Assembly: GCA_963839165.1 (NCBI GenBank)
Contig: CAWIUG010000024.1
Coordinates: 62,001-126,000, forward strand
Reading direction: 5' to 3'
Length of the DNA: 64,000 nt
DNA from: DATFVA01 sp963839165
GTDB taxonomy: Bacteria; Bacteroidota; Ignavibacteria; Ignavibacteriales; Ignavibacteriaceae
The position numbers and the translations under genes were made by a program. This document shows, one piece after another, positions 46,547 through 55,763 of this stretch; within the stretch, counting starts at the first letter, position 1, and every line of letters starts with the position of its first letter. A model generated the notes under the pieces. That model made no database searches, was not told the DNA's origin, and saw nothing but the letters and a program-made list of their open reading frames with translations.

Positions 46547-49546
46547 TTATTTACCGGTATCAGGCCTGGGTACACTATCAACCTCGACACGATCCTTCTT
46601 AGCCATATTAGCATATTTAGCGATGTTGGCTTTTACATTAGGATCATTCGGATACATCGTTCCGAGCCTCTGCCATAATCCCAGCAGTTTGCTGTAATCC
46701 TTAAGATTCTCATAAGTTTCTATAAGGATCCTGTATGGATTATAATACGACTGTACATCATTTGGATTCTGTTCCAGCCGCTTTAAAGCTTCAGTCTCAA
46801 CCTCAGCTGCGATCTCTTTGTACTGCTTCGTAGCACCGGCATTCCAATACATATTACCTACTTCAAAGAGTATCTCGTAATCCATAGGAATATTTTCTCT
46901 CGGGATCTTCTTTTCCATCTCATCAAGTGCTGCTACAGCTTTTTTATCCTGGTTCGTATTTATATCATAAATCGCAAGTCTCATAAATGCATTACGATAA
47001 TTCTGAGTCATTCTTATATGATTATCATCGAAGAAAATATGAGGATTATTCAGTCCGCGGAATTTAAAGCCGGGCTTATATGTCTTACTGTATCCGGGAT
47101 TTTCTTGAAGTTCTTTTTCCAGTATTTCAGGATTGACAAATTCTACTCCCTGTTTCCTCTTTTCTGGTACAAGGCGCAGAGCCATTCCCTCCATTTTCAG
47201 GTAATCCTGCAGACCGATTTTACTGTCGTCACTACAGGTGACCGCAAAATATATAGGCCGCTGCCAGTTATTGGCCTCAACAATCTCCTTAACCATAAGG
47301 TCCTGTACCCTTACAGCCTTAACCTGACCGAAGGTAAGGGTGTTCTTCATCGTAAACTGTATGGCCCCCTGTTTCATCACAGAAGAATCAGAGATATCAT
47401 ATGTCTGGTAAACATCTTTCAATGCCTGCTGGCTGCTGGCCTTAGGCACAGGAACGGTTACCTTCTGAGTTTCCCACTGCACAGGTCTAAGCTGGTTTAT
47501 CTGCTCATCGCTCATCCTGATATTTACAGTACCAACTCCATAGGGATCATTTTTCTTCAGCTGCTCTATATACCAGTTTGTATTAAGGAGACTGAGGTTA
47601 GCTATCTTAACATCACGGCGCACTCCTTCAACATCCTGAAGATACCATAAAGGGAAGGTATCATTATCACCATTAGTGAAGAGTACCGCATTAGGTGCAC
47701 AGCTCTGAAGCAGGTTATAGGAATAATCCCACGGCACCCAGTTTTGTGAACGGTCGTGTGTAAAGTAATTTGTCTTATACATATTATAGGGAACCAGGAT
47801 TACCCCGAATGCAAGTATACCGACCACACTGGCCGTCCTCAGGCTTTCGGCTGATATCTTCTCCATTGCCAAGTCGATCAGTCCGCGCACACCTATGGCT
47901 ATCCAGATGGAGAAAACGAAGAAAGCCCCCACATAAAAGTAATCTCTTTCCCTCGGTTGAGGCTGCTGCTGGTTCTGATAGAAGGCAGTCAGGTAGCCCA
48001 TAAGAATAAACATCACCATAAAGGCTGCGGCCATCTTCCAGTCCTTCTTGAAATGGAAGTAGATGCCTAATAATCCCAGAAGAAAAGGTACCGCGTAGAG
48101 CGAATCCTTTGATGAACCGTCAAAGTGAATTCCGCCAAGTATATTTCCGAAGAAGTTGCCGATCTGGTTGAATGGGGCAATATCAGGTCCATCATCCTGC
48201 TGCCAGCCTTCACGTCCCGCATAGTTCCACAACCAGTACCTCGTCATCATATGGTTCATCTGGTAACGCCAGAAGAAATCGAGGTCGCTTGAATAGTTGT
48301 TATATACCACCATTTGATGCGGTTCGGTGGCAAACCTTCTCTTAAAGGTGGGGAAGTCGCCATACTGCTCACGGTTCAGGTAGCTTACAAGTTCTGTGAA
48401 GTTATCCGGGTCATTCTCATTCATCGGGGGTTTCATATTAGCGCGGATAATCACCATCGCAAATGTTGTAAATCCGATAAGCACGAAGATAAACGACATC
48501 AGGGAAAGGTGAAGTGTAGGCTTATTCTCGCGTCTCGCATACATAACTCCATACCAGAGAGCTCCAAGAATAACAGCCAGTACTACCACAGCCAGGAAGC
48601 TGTTATCACCGGATATTCCAGCTATAATCTCCGGAAGGAATTTTACAACTCCCGGATAAGTAATAAACAGGGCTATTCCGCCAATTATGAGCGGCATATA
48701 GAATGAATTTCTTGTAAATATCTTCTTATAGAAAATTCCCATTATCAGAGCACTTATACCCAGAGCGATTAGCTTAAACTTGGTATCATATGCCTGGTAA
48801 TCATCGGGAGAAGGAGGAGTAGAGGATGTGGTGCTTGCCCACATTGCCAGCGAGATTATCACAAGCAGTGCGGCGTGCGCAATAAATATATATCCTGTTT
48901 TCTTAAGGGCTTCTTCATCAATAACATATTTCCTGAACAATATGATCATCACTACGGGCACGATTGCAAGGACCGACATAAGGTGTACTCCGGTTGCAAT
49001 TCCTATCAGGTAGGCAATCATAAGGATATATTTTTCATTATCCGGATTTTCTGCCTTCTCATTCCAAACAATTATCAGCCAGGTTACAAAAGCTACAAGG
49101 AAGATACTGAAAGCATAAACCTCAGCTTCAACACCGTTGAACCAGAAGGTGTCGCTGAAGGAAAATGAAAGAGCTCCTATTGCAGCAGCTAGATAAGTAC
49201 CCACTGCATCAAGTGTACTCTGCGGCGTCTTACCGCGATAGTTCTCAATCAGCTTTACAGCTATTAAATAAAGGAATAAAATGGAAAGAGCACTGGTAAG
49301 CACGGAAATAGTATTAAACCTTAAACCAATGTTCGCCACAAAAGGCACCATCGAGAAAATCTTTCCCAGCAGCAGAAAGAAAGGGGCACCCGGGGGGTGC
49401 GGCACCTGCAGGTAGTAACCCGAAGCGATGAACTCACCACAGTCCCAGAACGAAACTGACGGCTGCACCGTTGAGAAAAGCACAAGCAGCGATATCAGGA
49501 AGGTAACGCCCGCAAATATTTTGTGAAGAACCTTATAATTCATCAT
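46547..49546 (-). CDS. DUF2723 membrane glycosyltransferase with TPR-like C-terminus
   Basis: A 999-residue protein. The N-terminal two-thirds holds about 12-14 membrane spans with the DUF2723 signature PSVSFWDCGEFIASGYYLQV and HPPGAPFFLLLGKIF. This family is related to GT-C protein O-mannosyltransferases. A central soluble region follows (NLLQSCAPNAVLFTNGDND). The last 200 residues form helical TPR-like repeats. It should transfer a sugar from a lipid donor to proteins or glycans in the periplasm. It is the largest gene here and ends in its own terminator. The small gene upstream is 19 bases away. Confidence 0.88.
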   Translation of the reverse strand: MMNYKVLHKIFAGVTFLISLLVLFSTVQPSVSFWDCGEFIASGYYLQVPHPPGAPFFLLLGKIFSMVPFVANIGLRFNTISVLTSALSILFLYLIAVKLIENYRGKTPQSTLDAVGTYLAAAIGALSFSFSDTFWFNGVEAEVYAFSIFLVAFVTWLIIVWNEKAENPDNEKYILMIAYLIGIATGVHLMSVLAIVPVVMIILFRKYVIDEEALKKTGYIFIAHAALLVIISLAMWASTTSSTPPSPDDYQAYDTKFKLIALGISALIMGIFYKKIFTRNSFYMPLIIGGIALFITYPGVVKFLPEIIAGISGDNSFLAVVVLAVILGALWYGVMYARRENKPTLHLSLMSFIFVLIGFTTFAMVIIRANMKPPMNENDPDNFTELVSYLNREQYGDFPTFKRRFATEPHQMVVYNNYSSDLDFFWRYQMNHMMTRYWLWNYAGREGWQQDDGPDIAPFNQIGNFFGNILGGIHFDGSSKDSLYAVPFLLGLLGIYFHFKKDWKMAAAFMVMFILMGYLTAFYQNQQQPQPRERDYFYVGAFFVFSIWIAIGVRGLIDLAMEKISAESLRTASVVGILAFGVILVPYNMYKTNYFTHDRSQNWVPWDYSYNLLQSCAPNAVLFTNGDNDTFPLWYLQDVEGVRRDVKIANLSLLNTNWYIEQLKKNDPYGVGTVNIRMSDEQINQLRPVQWETQKVTVPVPKASSQQALKDVYQTYDISDSSVMKQGAIQFTMKNTLTFGQVKAVRVQDLMVKEIVEANNWQRPIYFAVTCSDDSKIGLQDYLKMEGMALRLVPEKRKQGVEFVNPEILEKELQENPGYSKTYKPGFKFRGLNNPHIFFDDNHIRMTQNYRNAFMRLAIYDINTNQDKKAVAALDEMEKKIPRENIPMDYEILFEVGNMYWNAGATKQYKEIAAEVETEALKRLEQNPNDVQSYYNPYRILIETYENLKDYSKLLGLWQRLGTMYPNDPNVKANIAKYANMAKKDRVEVDSVPRPDTGK

Positions 49547-49565
49547 AACCTCAAAATGAATAGAA

Positions 49566-49907
49566 TCAAAAATTACTTACATTGTTTTTATTTATCAATG
49601 GTAAAAGCGTATGCAATATGCACTTTTCCCCCTTACCGATGGAACGGTTGTCATTGCAGTACTGAAAAAAGACGGTATAAAAATTATTCTTCTTTCTTTT
49701 AAATAGATTATCCAGTTTAGTTCTGTCTGCCGGAACATAGTATTTATCGTACAAACCTTTCAGGTTCTTAAGAGAAACAGAATCGAAATCCTCTTCATCT
49801 TTATGCATTTTCTGGAACATTTTATACATCTCTGTTTCCTCCCTCGTGAATTTTCTTTCGTATCTTCTTAAAGCCTCAAGGTATTTCTGCTGATCTCTGA
49901 AAGCCAT
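49566..49907 (-). CDS. small charged helical protein, C-terminus doubtful
   Basis: A 113-residue hypothetical protein. Start ATG at 49907 is fixed by GGAGG 5 bases upstream; a preceding TTG is rejected. Residues 1-72 are highly charged and helix-forming (FRDQQKYLEALRRYERKF). From residue 73 on (NNFYTVFFQYCNDN) the composition changes to something that looks non-coding. If one A is missing from the AAAA before that point, the frame would end at once as FKKKEE-stop. I therefore suspect the true protein has about 75 residues. Function unknown; it lies 19 bases upstream of the DUF2723 gene. Confidence 0.6.
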   Translation of the reverse strand: MAFRDQQKYLEALRRYERKFTREETEMYKMFQKMHKDEEDFDSVSLKNLKGLYDKYYVPADRTKLDNLFKRKKNNFYTVFFQYCNDNRSIGKGEKCILHTLLPLINKNNVSNF

Positions 49908-50102
49908 GGTATCCTCCAAAATTATCTGAGGAAATAGAAAAATTATGGTCCAAATTAACTATTAAATCTCTCAAAAAACAGATTATTTGACGTTCACAGA
50001 TGAACATTAATATCCCATCATTTATATTTGCATTCATTCATCCCCAGGAACGGAATATTTGACGCTTTTGTTTAATAAAAGTTCACATCCAGGAAAATCG
50101 GA

Positions 50103-50738
50103 ATGAAAAATACGGAAAAACCCATAGTCTCGGTCGTGTTAAGCGTTTATAACCGGCAGAATTCACTTAAAAGATCACTTAATTCTTTGATCGCACAGTC
50201 GTTCCGGAATTGGGAGCTTATTGCCATAGATGACGGAAGCACAGATGATTCCTGCGCCATACTTGAAGAATACGCATCATTATTTGATAATATTAAAGTA
50301 GTTAAACAGGAAAACAGGAGACTTGCTTTCAGCAGGAACAGGGGTATATTCCTCTCGAAGGGAAAATACATCACATTTCTCGACAGCGATGATGAATATA
50401 AAGTAAACCACCTGTCCCAGAGAGTAGACTTCATGGAAAGGCACTTTGAAACAGATCTCATTCACGGAGGTGTAAAGGTTATTGGTGATGAATTTGTAAG
50501 GGATAAAAATAACAGGTTTTGCTTTATACATCTTTCAGAATGTACGATCGGAGCTACTTTTTTTGGAAAACGTCATGTTTTTGAAATGCTGAACGGTTTT
50601 AAGGAAAATATTTACAGTGAAGACTCGGAATTTCTAATGCGGGCCGAAAACTTATTTAATATACGGAAGATTGACATCCCTACCTATATCTATCACAGGG
50701 AAATTGGAGATAGTATTACACATAATTATGTCCCCTGA
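50103..50738 (+). CDS. glycosyltransferase family 2
   Basis: A 211-residue GT-A enzyme. It has PIVSVVLSVYNRQNSLKRSL, the nucleotide-sugar segment WELIAIDDGSTDDS, NRGIFLSKGKYITFLDSDDE with the metal-binding DSD, and a late YSEDSEFLMRA. No membrane span. It probably builds an envelope polysaccharide or glycoprotein glycan. Its 3' end overlaps the pseudouridine synthase start by 11 bases, an odd functional pairing that may simply reflect compaction. Confidence 0.88.
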   Translation: MKNTEKPIVSVVLSVYNRQNSLKRSLNSLIAQSFRNWELIAIDDGSTDDSCAILEEYASLFDNIKVVKQENRRLAFSRNRGIFLSKGKYITFLDSDDEYKVNHLSQRVDFMERHFETDLIHGGVKVIGDEFVRDKNNRFCFIHLSECTIGATFFGKRHVFEMLNGFKENIYSEDSEFLMRAENLFNIRKIDIPTYIYHREIGDSITHNYVP

Positions 50739-51327
50739 TAAATACCAATATTATAAAATTTATAAACCATACGGAATGCTTTCTCAATTCACCGATGCCA
50801 GGGAAAGATTAACCTTAAAGGAACTGTATGACTTCTCTAAAGATATCTATCCTGTGGGAAGACTTGATGCCGACAGTGAAGGTTTGCTCCTTTTAACAAA
50901 TGATAAGGGTTTAACTGATGCTTTGCTCAATCCTTCAAACAGACATGAAAGAGAATACTGGGTTCAGGTAGAAGGAATACCAGGTGAACGGGACTTGGAG
51001 ATCCTCGGGAAAGGATTGATCATAAAAGGCAGAAAAACTATGCCTGCTGACACTGAGATAATTCCGTCCCCTCAGCTTCCGCCCCGGGTTCCACCTATCA
51101 GGGAAAGGAAAAATATCCCCGAGACCTGGATAAGATTGACGTTGAAAGAAGGAATGAACCGCCAGGTAAGAAGAATGACTGCTGCAATAGGTTTTCCCAC
51201 ACTCAGGCTAGTAAGGGTAAGAATAGAAAATATTCTATTGGAAAATATGGAGCCCGGGGAAGTCAAACCTCTTTCACGGAAAGAATTAAATGATCTACAA
51301 AGTACATTGAGGGCAGTAAAAAAATAA
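50728..51327 (+). CDS. 23S rRNA pseudouridine synthase, RluE/RsuA type
   Basis: A 199-residue RsuA-family enzyme. The catalytic aspartate is in VGRLDADSEGLLLLTND, and the family strings YKIYKPYGMLSQF, REYWVQVEG and LKEGMNRQVRRMTAAIG are all present. There is no N-terminal S4 domain, which favours RluE over RsuA or RluB. The start ATG at 50728 is chosen because family similarity begins right after it. Earlier in-frame ATGs lie deep inside the GT2 gene. Confidence 0.88.
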   Translation: MSPDKYQYYKIYKPYGMLSQFTDARERLTLKELYDFSKDIYPVGRLDADSEGLLLLTNDKGLTDALLNPSNRHEREYWVQVEGIPGERDLEILGKGLIIKGRKTMPADTEIIPSPQLPPRVPPIRERKNIPETWIRLTLKEGMNRQVRRMTAAIGFPTLRLVRVRIENILLENMEPGEVKPLSRKELNDLQSTLRAVKK

Positions 51328-51339
51328 TACCGCCCTCAA
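51307..51339. terminator. inverted repeat between convergent genes
   Basis: TTGAGGGC (51307-51314) and GCCCTCAA (51332-51339) are exact complements around a 17-base AT-rich loop that includes the rluE-type stop. It lies between two convergent genes and may act in either direction, but no T-run follows on either side. Confidence 0.35.
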
Positions 51340-51358
51340 ATGCAAATTTCCAGGTTCT

Positions 51359-51817
51359 TTATGCGGCCAATTCTGAAGTACAATGTGAACAGCGTGTGGC
51401 ACTCAATGAAACCTTTTCGAAACAATAGGGACAATTCTTTGTAGTTGGAGCTTCCGGTGGTATCTCCTCCTGTTTTTTCTTCAGGTTGTTTATTGATTTG
51501 ATTACCATAAAGATAGCGAAGGCTATGATCACGAAGCTGATAATCGTATTAATAAAGATCCCATAGTTAATTGTAACAGCACCGGCTTTTGTTGCGGCAT
51601 CAACTGTGGCATAGGGGCCTGGTGCGGCTGCGCCCTGTTTTAGTACTACGAATAAATTAGTGAAATCAACATTACCAAGCAGCAGACCGATGGGTGGCAT
51701 AATAATATCACTAACAAGAGATTTAACAATGGTCCCGAATGCAGCTCCAATTATGATACCTACTGCCATGTCGATAACATTTCCCCTCATTGCAAATTCT
51801 CTGAATTCTTTCCACAT
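51359..51817 (-). CDS. mscL: large-conductance mechanosensitive channel with zinc-ribbon tail
   Basis: A 152-residue MscL. The N-terminal KEFREFAMRGNVIDMAVGII contains the pore-lining first span, followed by a periplasmic loop (about 50-85) and the second span (88-107). Unlike the Escherichia coli protein, the cytosolic tail ends in a four-cysteine zinc ribbon (Cys129, Cys132, Cys143, Cys146: CPYCFEKV and RCSHC). The channel protects cells from osmotic downshock. The ribbon replaces or follows the C-terminal helical bundle and could hold the pentamer together or sense metal or redox state. Confidence 0.93.
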   Translation of the reverse strand: MWKEFREFAMRGNVIDMAVGIIIGAAFGTIVKSLVSDIIMPPIGLLLGNVDFTNLFVVLKQGAAAPGPYATVDAATKAGAVTINYGIFINTIISFVIIAFAIFMVIKSINNLKKKQEEIPPEAPTTKNCPYCFEKVSLSATRCSHCTSELAA

Positions 51818-51850
51818 ATTTTTTCCCTCAGTTGTGAATGAAAATATTAA

Positions 51851-51879
51851 TTGACTAGTGCGATAACGGGCTTTATAAA
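51851..51879 (+). promoter_or_regulatory. candidate sigma-70-like promoter for the YtxH gene
   Basis: TTGACT (51851-51856), a 17-base spacer and TATAAA (51874-51879). Transcription would run toward the YtxH gene with a leader of about 160 bases that contains the long inverted repeat at 51931-51974. Sequence match only. Confidence 0.45.
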
Positions 51880-51930
51880 GAAAAATACTTGAATTAAACT
51901 TAAATAAATACTCCCCGAGGGATTTTTCTT

Positions 51931-51974
51931 AAAAAAAGATAACATATATACTTACCGGCAAATCATCTTTTTTT
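51931..51974. promoter_or_regulatory. A/T inverted repeat in the YtxH leader
   Basis: AAAAAAAGAT (51931-51940) and ATCTTTTTTT (51965-51974) are exact complements 24 bases apart. Read rightward it ends in seven T, like a weak terminator or attenuator ahead of the YtxH gene. Confidence 0.35.
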
Positions 51975-52047
51975 AACAGAGCACAGATTTTGTCCTTCCT
52001 AAGAGTTAAATTTAGAGGTAATAAGAGTTTAATGAACTGGAGGAAAT

Positions 52048-52518
52048 ATGAGAAATCAGGATAAGAATTTTAGTCTGGCTGCCTTCCTGGTTGGAGGTAT
52101 CCTTGGAGCGTCAGCGTCACTGCTTTTTACTCCCAAAAGCGGAAAGGAATTGAGAACAAATATCAAGAGCCGGACTGATGAGTATATGAAAGAGGTAAAA
52201 CTGAGAAGGGATACTCTGATTAATCGATCAAAATCGACCGGGGAAGCTCTGAAACAAAAGGCGGAAGATCTGCTGGAGAGTATAATAAATTACTCGAACG
52301 GTAAAATTGAAAAACCTCTTTCTCTTATTGAAAAGGAAATTGCCGGACTTAGGTCTGCAATCAATGCAGCCCGTGCCTCATATTCAAGTATTCCTGAAAT
52401 CCATGGAACCCGGGTAGACGGCAACGGACAGGCTCCGCTAAGCGATTTTGATGATGAAGTGCTGCCCAAACATTTAGGTATGGGAAAGGGAAGAAATAAA
52501 AAAGGTTTCTATTCATAA
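52048..52518 (+). CDS. YtxH domain protein
   Basis: A 156-residue protein. The N-terminal span AAFLVGGILGASASLLFTPK followed by SGKELRTNIKSRTDEYMKE is the YtxH/GvpP-like signature: one membrane helix, then a long charged coiled helix. The C-terminal 50 residues are less ordered. Relatives are general-stress proteins of unclear mechanism. A GGAGG ribosome binding site lies 5 bases before the ATG, and a strong terminator follows. Confidence 0.88.
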   Translation: MRNQDKNFSLAAFLVGGILGASASLLFTPKSGKELRTNIKSRTDEYMKEVKLRRDTLINRSKSTGEALKQKAEDLLESIINYSNGKIEKPLSLIEKEIAGLRSAINAARASYSSIPEIHGTRVDGNGQAPLSDFDDEVLPKHLGMGKGRNKKGFYS

Positions 52519-52542
52519 TCTTCATCTTAAATAAATTTTATA

Positions 52543-52570
52543 GGGCGGGAAATTCCCGCTCTGATTTTTT
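52543..52570 (+). terminator. intrinsic terminator after the YtxH gene
   Basis: GCGGG-AAATT-CCCGC at 52545-52559 forms a GC-rich stem, followed after CTGA by six T (52565-52570). A longer alternative pairing with the CCGCCC at 52574 onward is possible. Confidence 0.7.
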
Positions 52571-52709
52571 CCGCCGCCCTTTTATGTTAATTAGGCATAC
52601 CTGCCGGGTATTTAAAATGGAATAACTTTTTGCTTAATTATTTAGATAAAAATATTTAACTTCCTGTATGAAATATTCTATTCCCACCACAATTTTTTAG
52701 GGATCCTTA

Positions 52710-54683
52710 ATGATTTTAAGAATTACCGTTTTATCCTTTCTCCTTTTGGGCATCTCATTTTTAACTTTTTCACAGGAAAGCAATACTGTTAATGGCCAGC
52801 TGATCATTCAATTGAAGCAGCATACTTCCGAAGAAAATATGGAGAATTCTTTCAGCACCATAGGACTAAAGAGCAGCCGCCTTCTTTCAAGAAGAATGAA
52901 TATCTGGCTGTTTGAATACGACACGCAAAAAATATCCGCTGAAAATGTTCTCTTCCAGATCAGCCAGAATGAGAATGTGAACATTGCCCAGTTCAACCAT
53001 TATGTTCAGAAAAGAAATGGAAATGAAATAATGGAAAATTTCCCGTCTGATCCAATGTTTGATCAGCAATGGGCTCTTAATAATACCGGTCAGTCAGGCG
53101 GCACACCTGATGCTGATATCGATGCTCCTGAAGCATGGGATATCACAACCGGAGGGACAACAATTCTTGGTGACACAATCGTAATTGCCATAGTTGATGG
53201 TGGATGTGACCTGAACCATGAAGACCTTACCTATTGGCATAACTATGCTGAGATACCCTCTAACGGAATTGATGATGATGATAACGGTTATATAGATGAT
53301 TATCGGGGGTGGAATGCATATAACAATAATGGAAATATTCCTACGGATTATCATGGAACGCATGTCTCAGGAATAACTTCAGCACGTGGGAATAACGGAC
53401 TCGGAGTTTCGGGAATAAACTGGAGCGCACAGGTAATGCCGGTTGCTGCTTCCTCAGGTACAGAAGCAGTGGTAGTAGCCGGTTACTCATATGTCCTTGA
53501 GATGAGGGCCAGGTATAATGAAACAAACGGTGCTGAAGGTGCATTCATAGTTGCAACGAACTCCTCTTTCGGGGTTGATTACGGTCAGCCTGAAGATTAC
53601 CCCATATGGAGCGCGATGTATGATTCCATGGGTGTCCAGGGAATTTTAAGTTGTGCAGCAACGGCCAATCTTAATATCAATGTAGACGTAGCCGGTGATG
53701 TTCCTACTGCCTGCACAAGCCCTTTTCTTATTTCTGTAACAAACACTACAAGGGATGATCTTAAAAATATCGGAGCAGCCTATGGTTTGGAAAGCATCGA
53801 CCTTGGCGCACCGGGTACCAGTATACTTTCAACAGTTCCAGGAAACTCATATTCCTTTCTCACAGGAACTTCAATGGCTACACCGGAAGTTACGGGTTCA
53901 ATTGCGTTAATGTTTGCTGCAGCCGATTCAGCAATGATGCTGAGTTACAGGAACGATCCCGCCTCAGGAGCTCTGCAGTTCAGGGAATATCTATTAAATA
54001 GCGTTGATCCTATTCCCTCGCTTGAAGGAAAAACTGTAACGGGTGGAAGACTGAATGTATTCAATGCCGTAACGGAGGTTTCTAACAGCGCAACACCTGT
54101 CGAACTTATTTCTTTCGATGCTGTTTCAAGGAACAATGCTGTTGTATTAAACTGGGTCACGGCAACTGAACTCAATAATAGGGGATTTGAAATTGAGAGA
54201 GCTTCACTTGATAATATCACAGGAAGAAGAAGTAAATATGTAAGTGTCTCTTCTATAGATGGTTCCGGAAGCAGTACTGAAAAAAACAACTATAGTTATA
54301 GAGACAATAATCTTAAACCCGGGACATATTTTTACAGACTAAAACAGTCCGATTTTGGTGGGGTATCTTTATTTAGTAATGAAATCAGGGTGGAGGTGAA
54401 ACCTCCTCAGCAGTATTCACTTTTACAGAATTACCCTAATCCTTTTAATCCTTCAACAACAATAGGATTTACCCTTCCTGAAATGTCTGATGTTACAATT
54501 GGAGTGTATAATATAGTTGGTGAACTTGTAAAAAAGATAGCTGGAAACACCTTCGATGCCGGATACCAGTCGGTAAACTTCAATGCATCCGGATTACCAT
54601 CGGGGGTTTATATATATAGAATAGAAGCAAAAGGAAACAGCAGAACTTTCGTTTCGTCGAAGAAAATGATCCTGATTAAGTAA
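52710..54683 (+). CDS. secreted subtilisin-like (S8) protease with type IX sorting domain
   Basis: A 657-residue exported protease. After a signal peptide (to about FSQ, residue 22) comes an inhibitor-like propeptide (30-105). The catalytic domain follows with Asp163 (IVDGGCD), His215 (DYHGTHVSG), the oxyanion Asn near 320 (AATAN) and Ser388 (GTSMATPEV). A beta-sandwich (463-563) and a C-terminal sorting domain (LLQNYPNPFNPSTTIGF, then VYNIVGELVKKI and SGVYIYRI) complete it. The sorting domain predicts export through the type IX system and surface attachment or release. A perfect terminator follows. Confidence 0.93.
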   Translation: MILRITVLSFLLLGISFLTFSQESNTVNGQLIIQLKQHTSEENMENSFSTIGLKSSRLLSRRMNIWLFEYDTQKISAENVLFQISQNENVNIAQFNHYVQKRNGNEIMENFPSDPMFDQQWALNNTGQSGGTPDADIDAPEAWDITTGGTTILGDTIVIAIVDGGCDLNHEDLTYWHNYAEIPSNGIDDDDNGYIDDYRGWNAYNNNGNIPTDYHGTHVSGITSARGNNGLGVSGINWSAQVMPVAASSGTEAVVVAGYSYVLEMRARYNETNGAEGAFIVATNSSFGVDYGQPEDYPIWSAMYDSMGVQGILSCAATANLNINVDVAGDVPTACTSPFLISVTNTTRDDLKNIGAAYGLESIDLGAPGTSILSTVPGNSYSFLTGTSMATPEVTGSIALMFAAADSAMMLSYRNDPASGALQFREYLLNSVDPIPSLEGKTVTGGRLNVFNAVTEVSNSATPVELISFDAVSRNNAVVLNWVTATELNNRGFEIERASLDNITGRRSKYVSVSSIDGSGSSTEKNNYSYRDNNLKPGTYFYRLKQSDFGGVSLFSNEIRVEVKPPQQYSLLQNYPNPFNPSTTIGFTLPEMSDVTIGVYNIVGELVKKIAGNTFDAGYQSVNFNASGLPSGVYIYRIEAKGNSRTFVSSKKMILIK

Positions 54684-54706
54684 AAACGGTAAATATTATT
54701 TAATTA

Positions 54707-54732
54707 AACCCGGCAGACCGCCGGGTTTTTTT
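54707..54732 (+). terminator. intrinsic terminator of the subtilase gene
   Basis: AACCCGGC (54707-54714), loop AGACC, GCCGGGTT (54720-54727), with seven T from 54726. A textbook rho-independent terminator 24 bases after the stop. Confidence 0.92.
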
Positions 54733-54835
54733 ATGTACGGTTTCATCTAATGTGAGCAGGGAAAACGTCATGACGGCACTAACCCTTGAAAAGGATTTCT
54801 TTTAATACATTCTGGTGTAATTAAAATTATGTTTT

Positions 54836-55495
54836 ATGGATGAGCTGCTAAAACAATTTCCTTCCATTGCCCCTTATATTAAGTCGGTAATGCCGATTAT
54901 TAACCAGTACGGATATTGGGCTATTTTCTTTGCCATTTTTCTTGAAGACTTTGGTCTCCCTATGCCGGGGGAAACTGTGTTGATCATATGTTCATTATTT
55001 GCGGCTCTTGGAAAACTGGATCTGATCTTAGTTGGAGTTCTTGGCTTCAGCGGGGCAGTACTCGGGGATAATACAGGTTTTGCTATAGGGCATTTTGGGG
55101 GGCGGAAAGTAATATTAAAATGGGGAAAATATGTTTTTTTAACAGAGAAAAGACTAAAAAAACTAGAAAATTATTTCACCAAAAGAGGGGGACGGATTGT
55201 TGCAGTTGCGAGGTTTGTACAGGGATTGCGCCAGTTTAACGGGATTATCGCGGGCATCAGCGAAATGAAATGGAAGAAGTTCTTTATATTCAATATTATT
55301 GGTGCTGCCCTCTGGGTAGGAATGTGGATAGGAGCCGCCTCACTTTTAAGCGGTGATAAAGAACTTCTTGCCGGATTTATAAAAAGATCTCCATACCTGC
55401 TTCCTGCAATCTTCCTCACCCCCTTTATAATAGAAGGTATTTATCACTTAATAAAAAAGAAAAAGAAAAAGAATAAAAAGAAAAGCCCTGCATGA
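54836..55495 (+). CDS. DedA / SNARE-associated family membrane protein
   Basis: A 219-residue integral membrane protein. The signature EDFGLPMPGETVLI is near residue 42, DNTGFAIGHFGGRKV follows, and RFVQGLRQFNGIIAGISEMKW lies in the second half. The tail is a poly-lysine cytosolic end (KKKKKNKKK). DedA proteins are implicated in lipid-carrier recycling and membrane homeostasis, with undecaprenyl phosphate flipping shown for some members. Followed by a 268-base gap in which I see nothing. Confidence 0.9.
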   Translation: MDELLKQFPSIAPYIKSVMPIINQYGYWAIFFAIFLEDFGLPMPGETVLIICSLFAALGKLDLILVGVLGFSGAVLGDNTGFAIGHFGGRKVILKWGKYVFLTEKRLKKLENYFTKRGGRIVAVARFVQGLRQFNGIIAGISEMKWKKFFIFNIIGAALWVGMWIGAASLLSGDKELLAGFIKRSPYLLPAIFLTPFIIEGIYHLIKKKKKKNKKKSPA

Positions 55496-55763
55496 CGAAG
55501 CTTTCCGGCCTCTCATCAAATACTTGAATCTCATTTCCTACTTTTCTATTATTCGCGTAAAGTTTTGATGAAACCATAGAAGGATAAATGAAATAGAAAT
55601 GAGGTCATTGCGCTATCATCCGCAGTGCCGTTTCTGTCGGAAGCTTTATACGTTCTGACTGCTTTAACGCGGCTGATTTCTGATAAAAGAATAGAACATA
55701 TCGTGAACTCAGGAAATACTTAATTGCGTATTCGTTTTAATTAATAATTAAGGGAGATCTTAA

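Noticed and set aside
46547..49546. Several open frames of 60-210 codons on the plus strand inside the DUF2723 gene
   Set aside because: They lie antisense to a strongly conserved gene, lack ribosome binding sites and have no recognisable domain.
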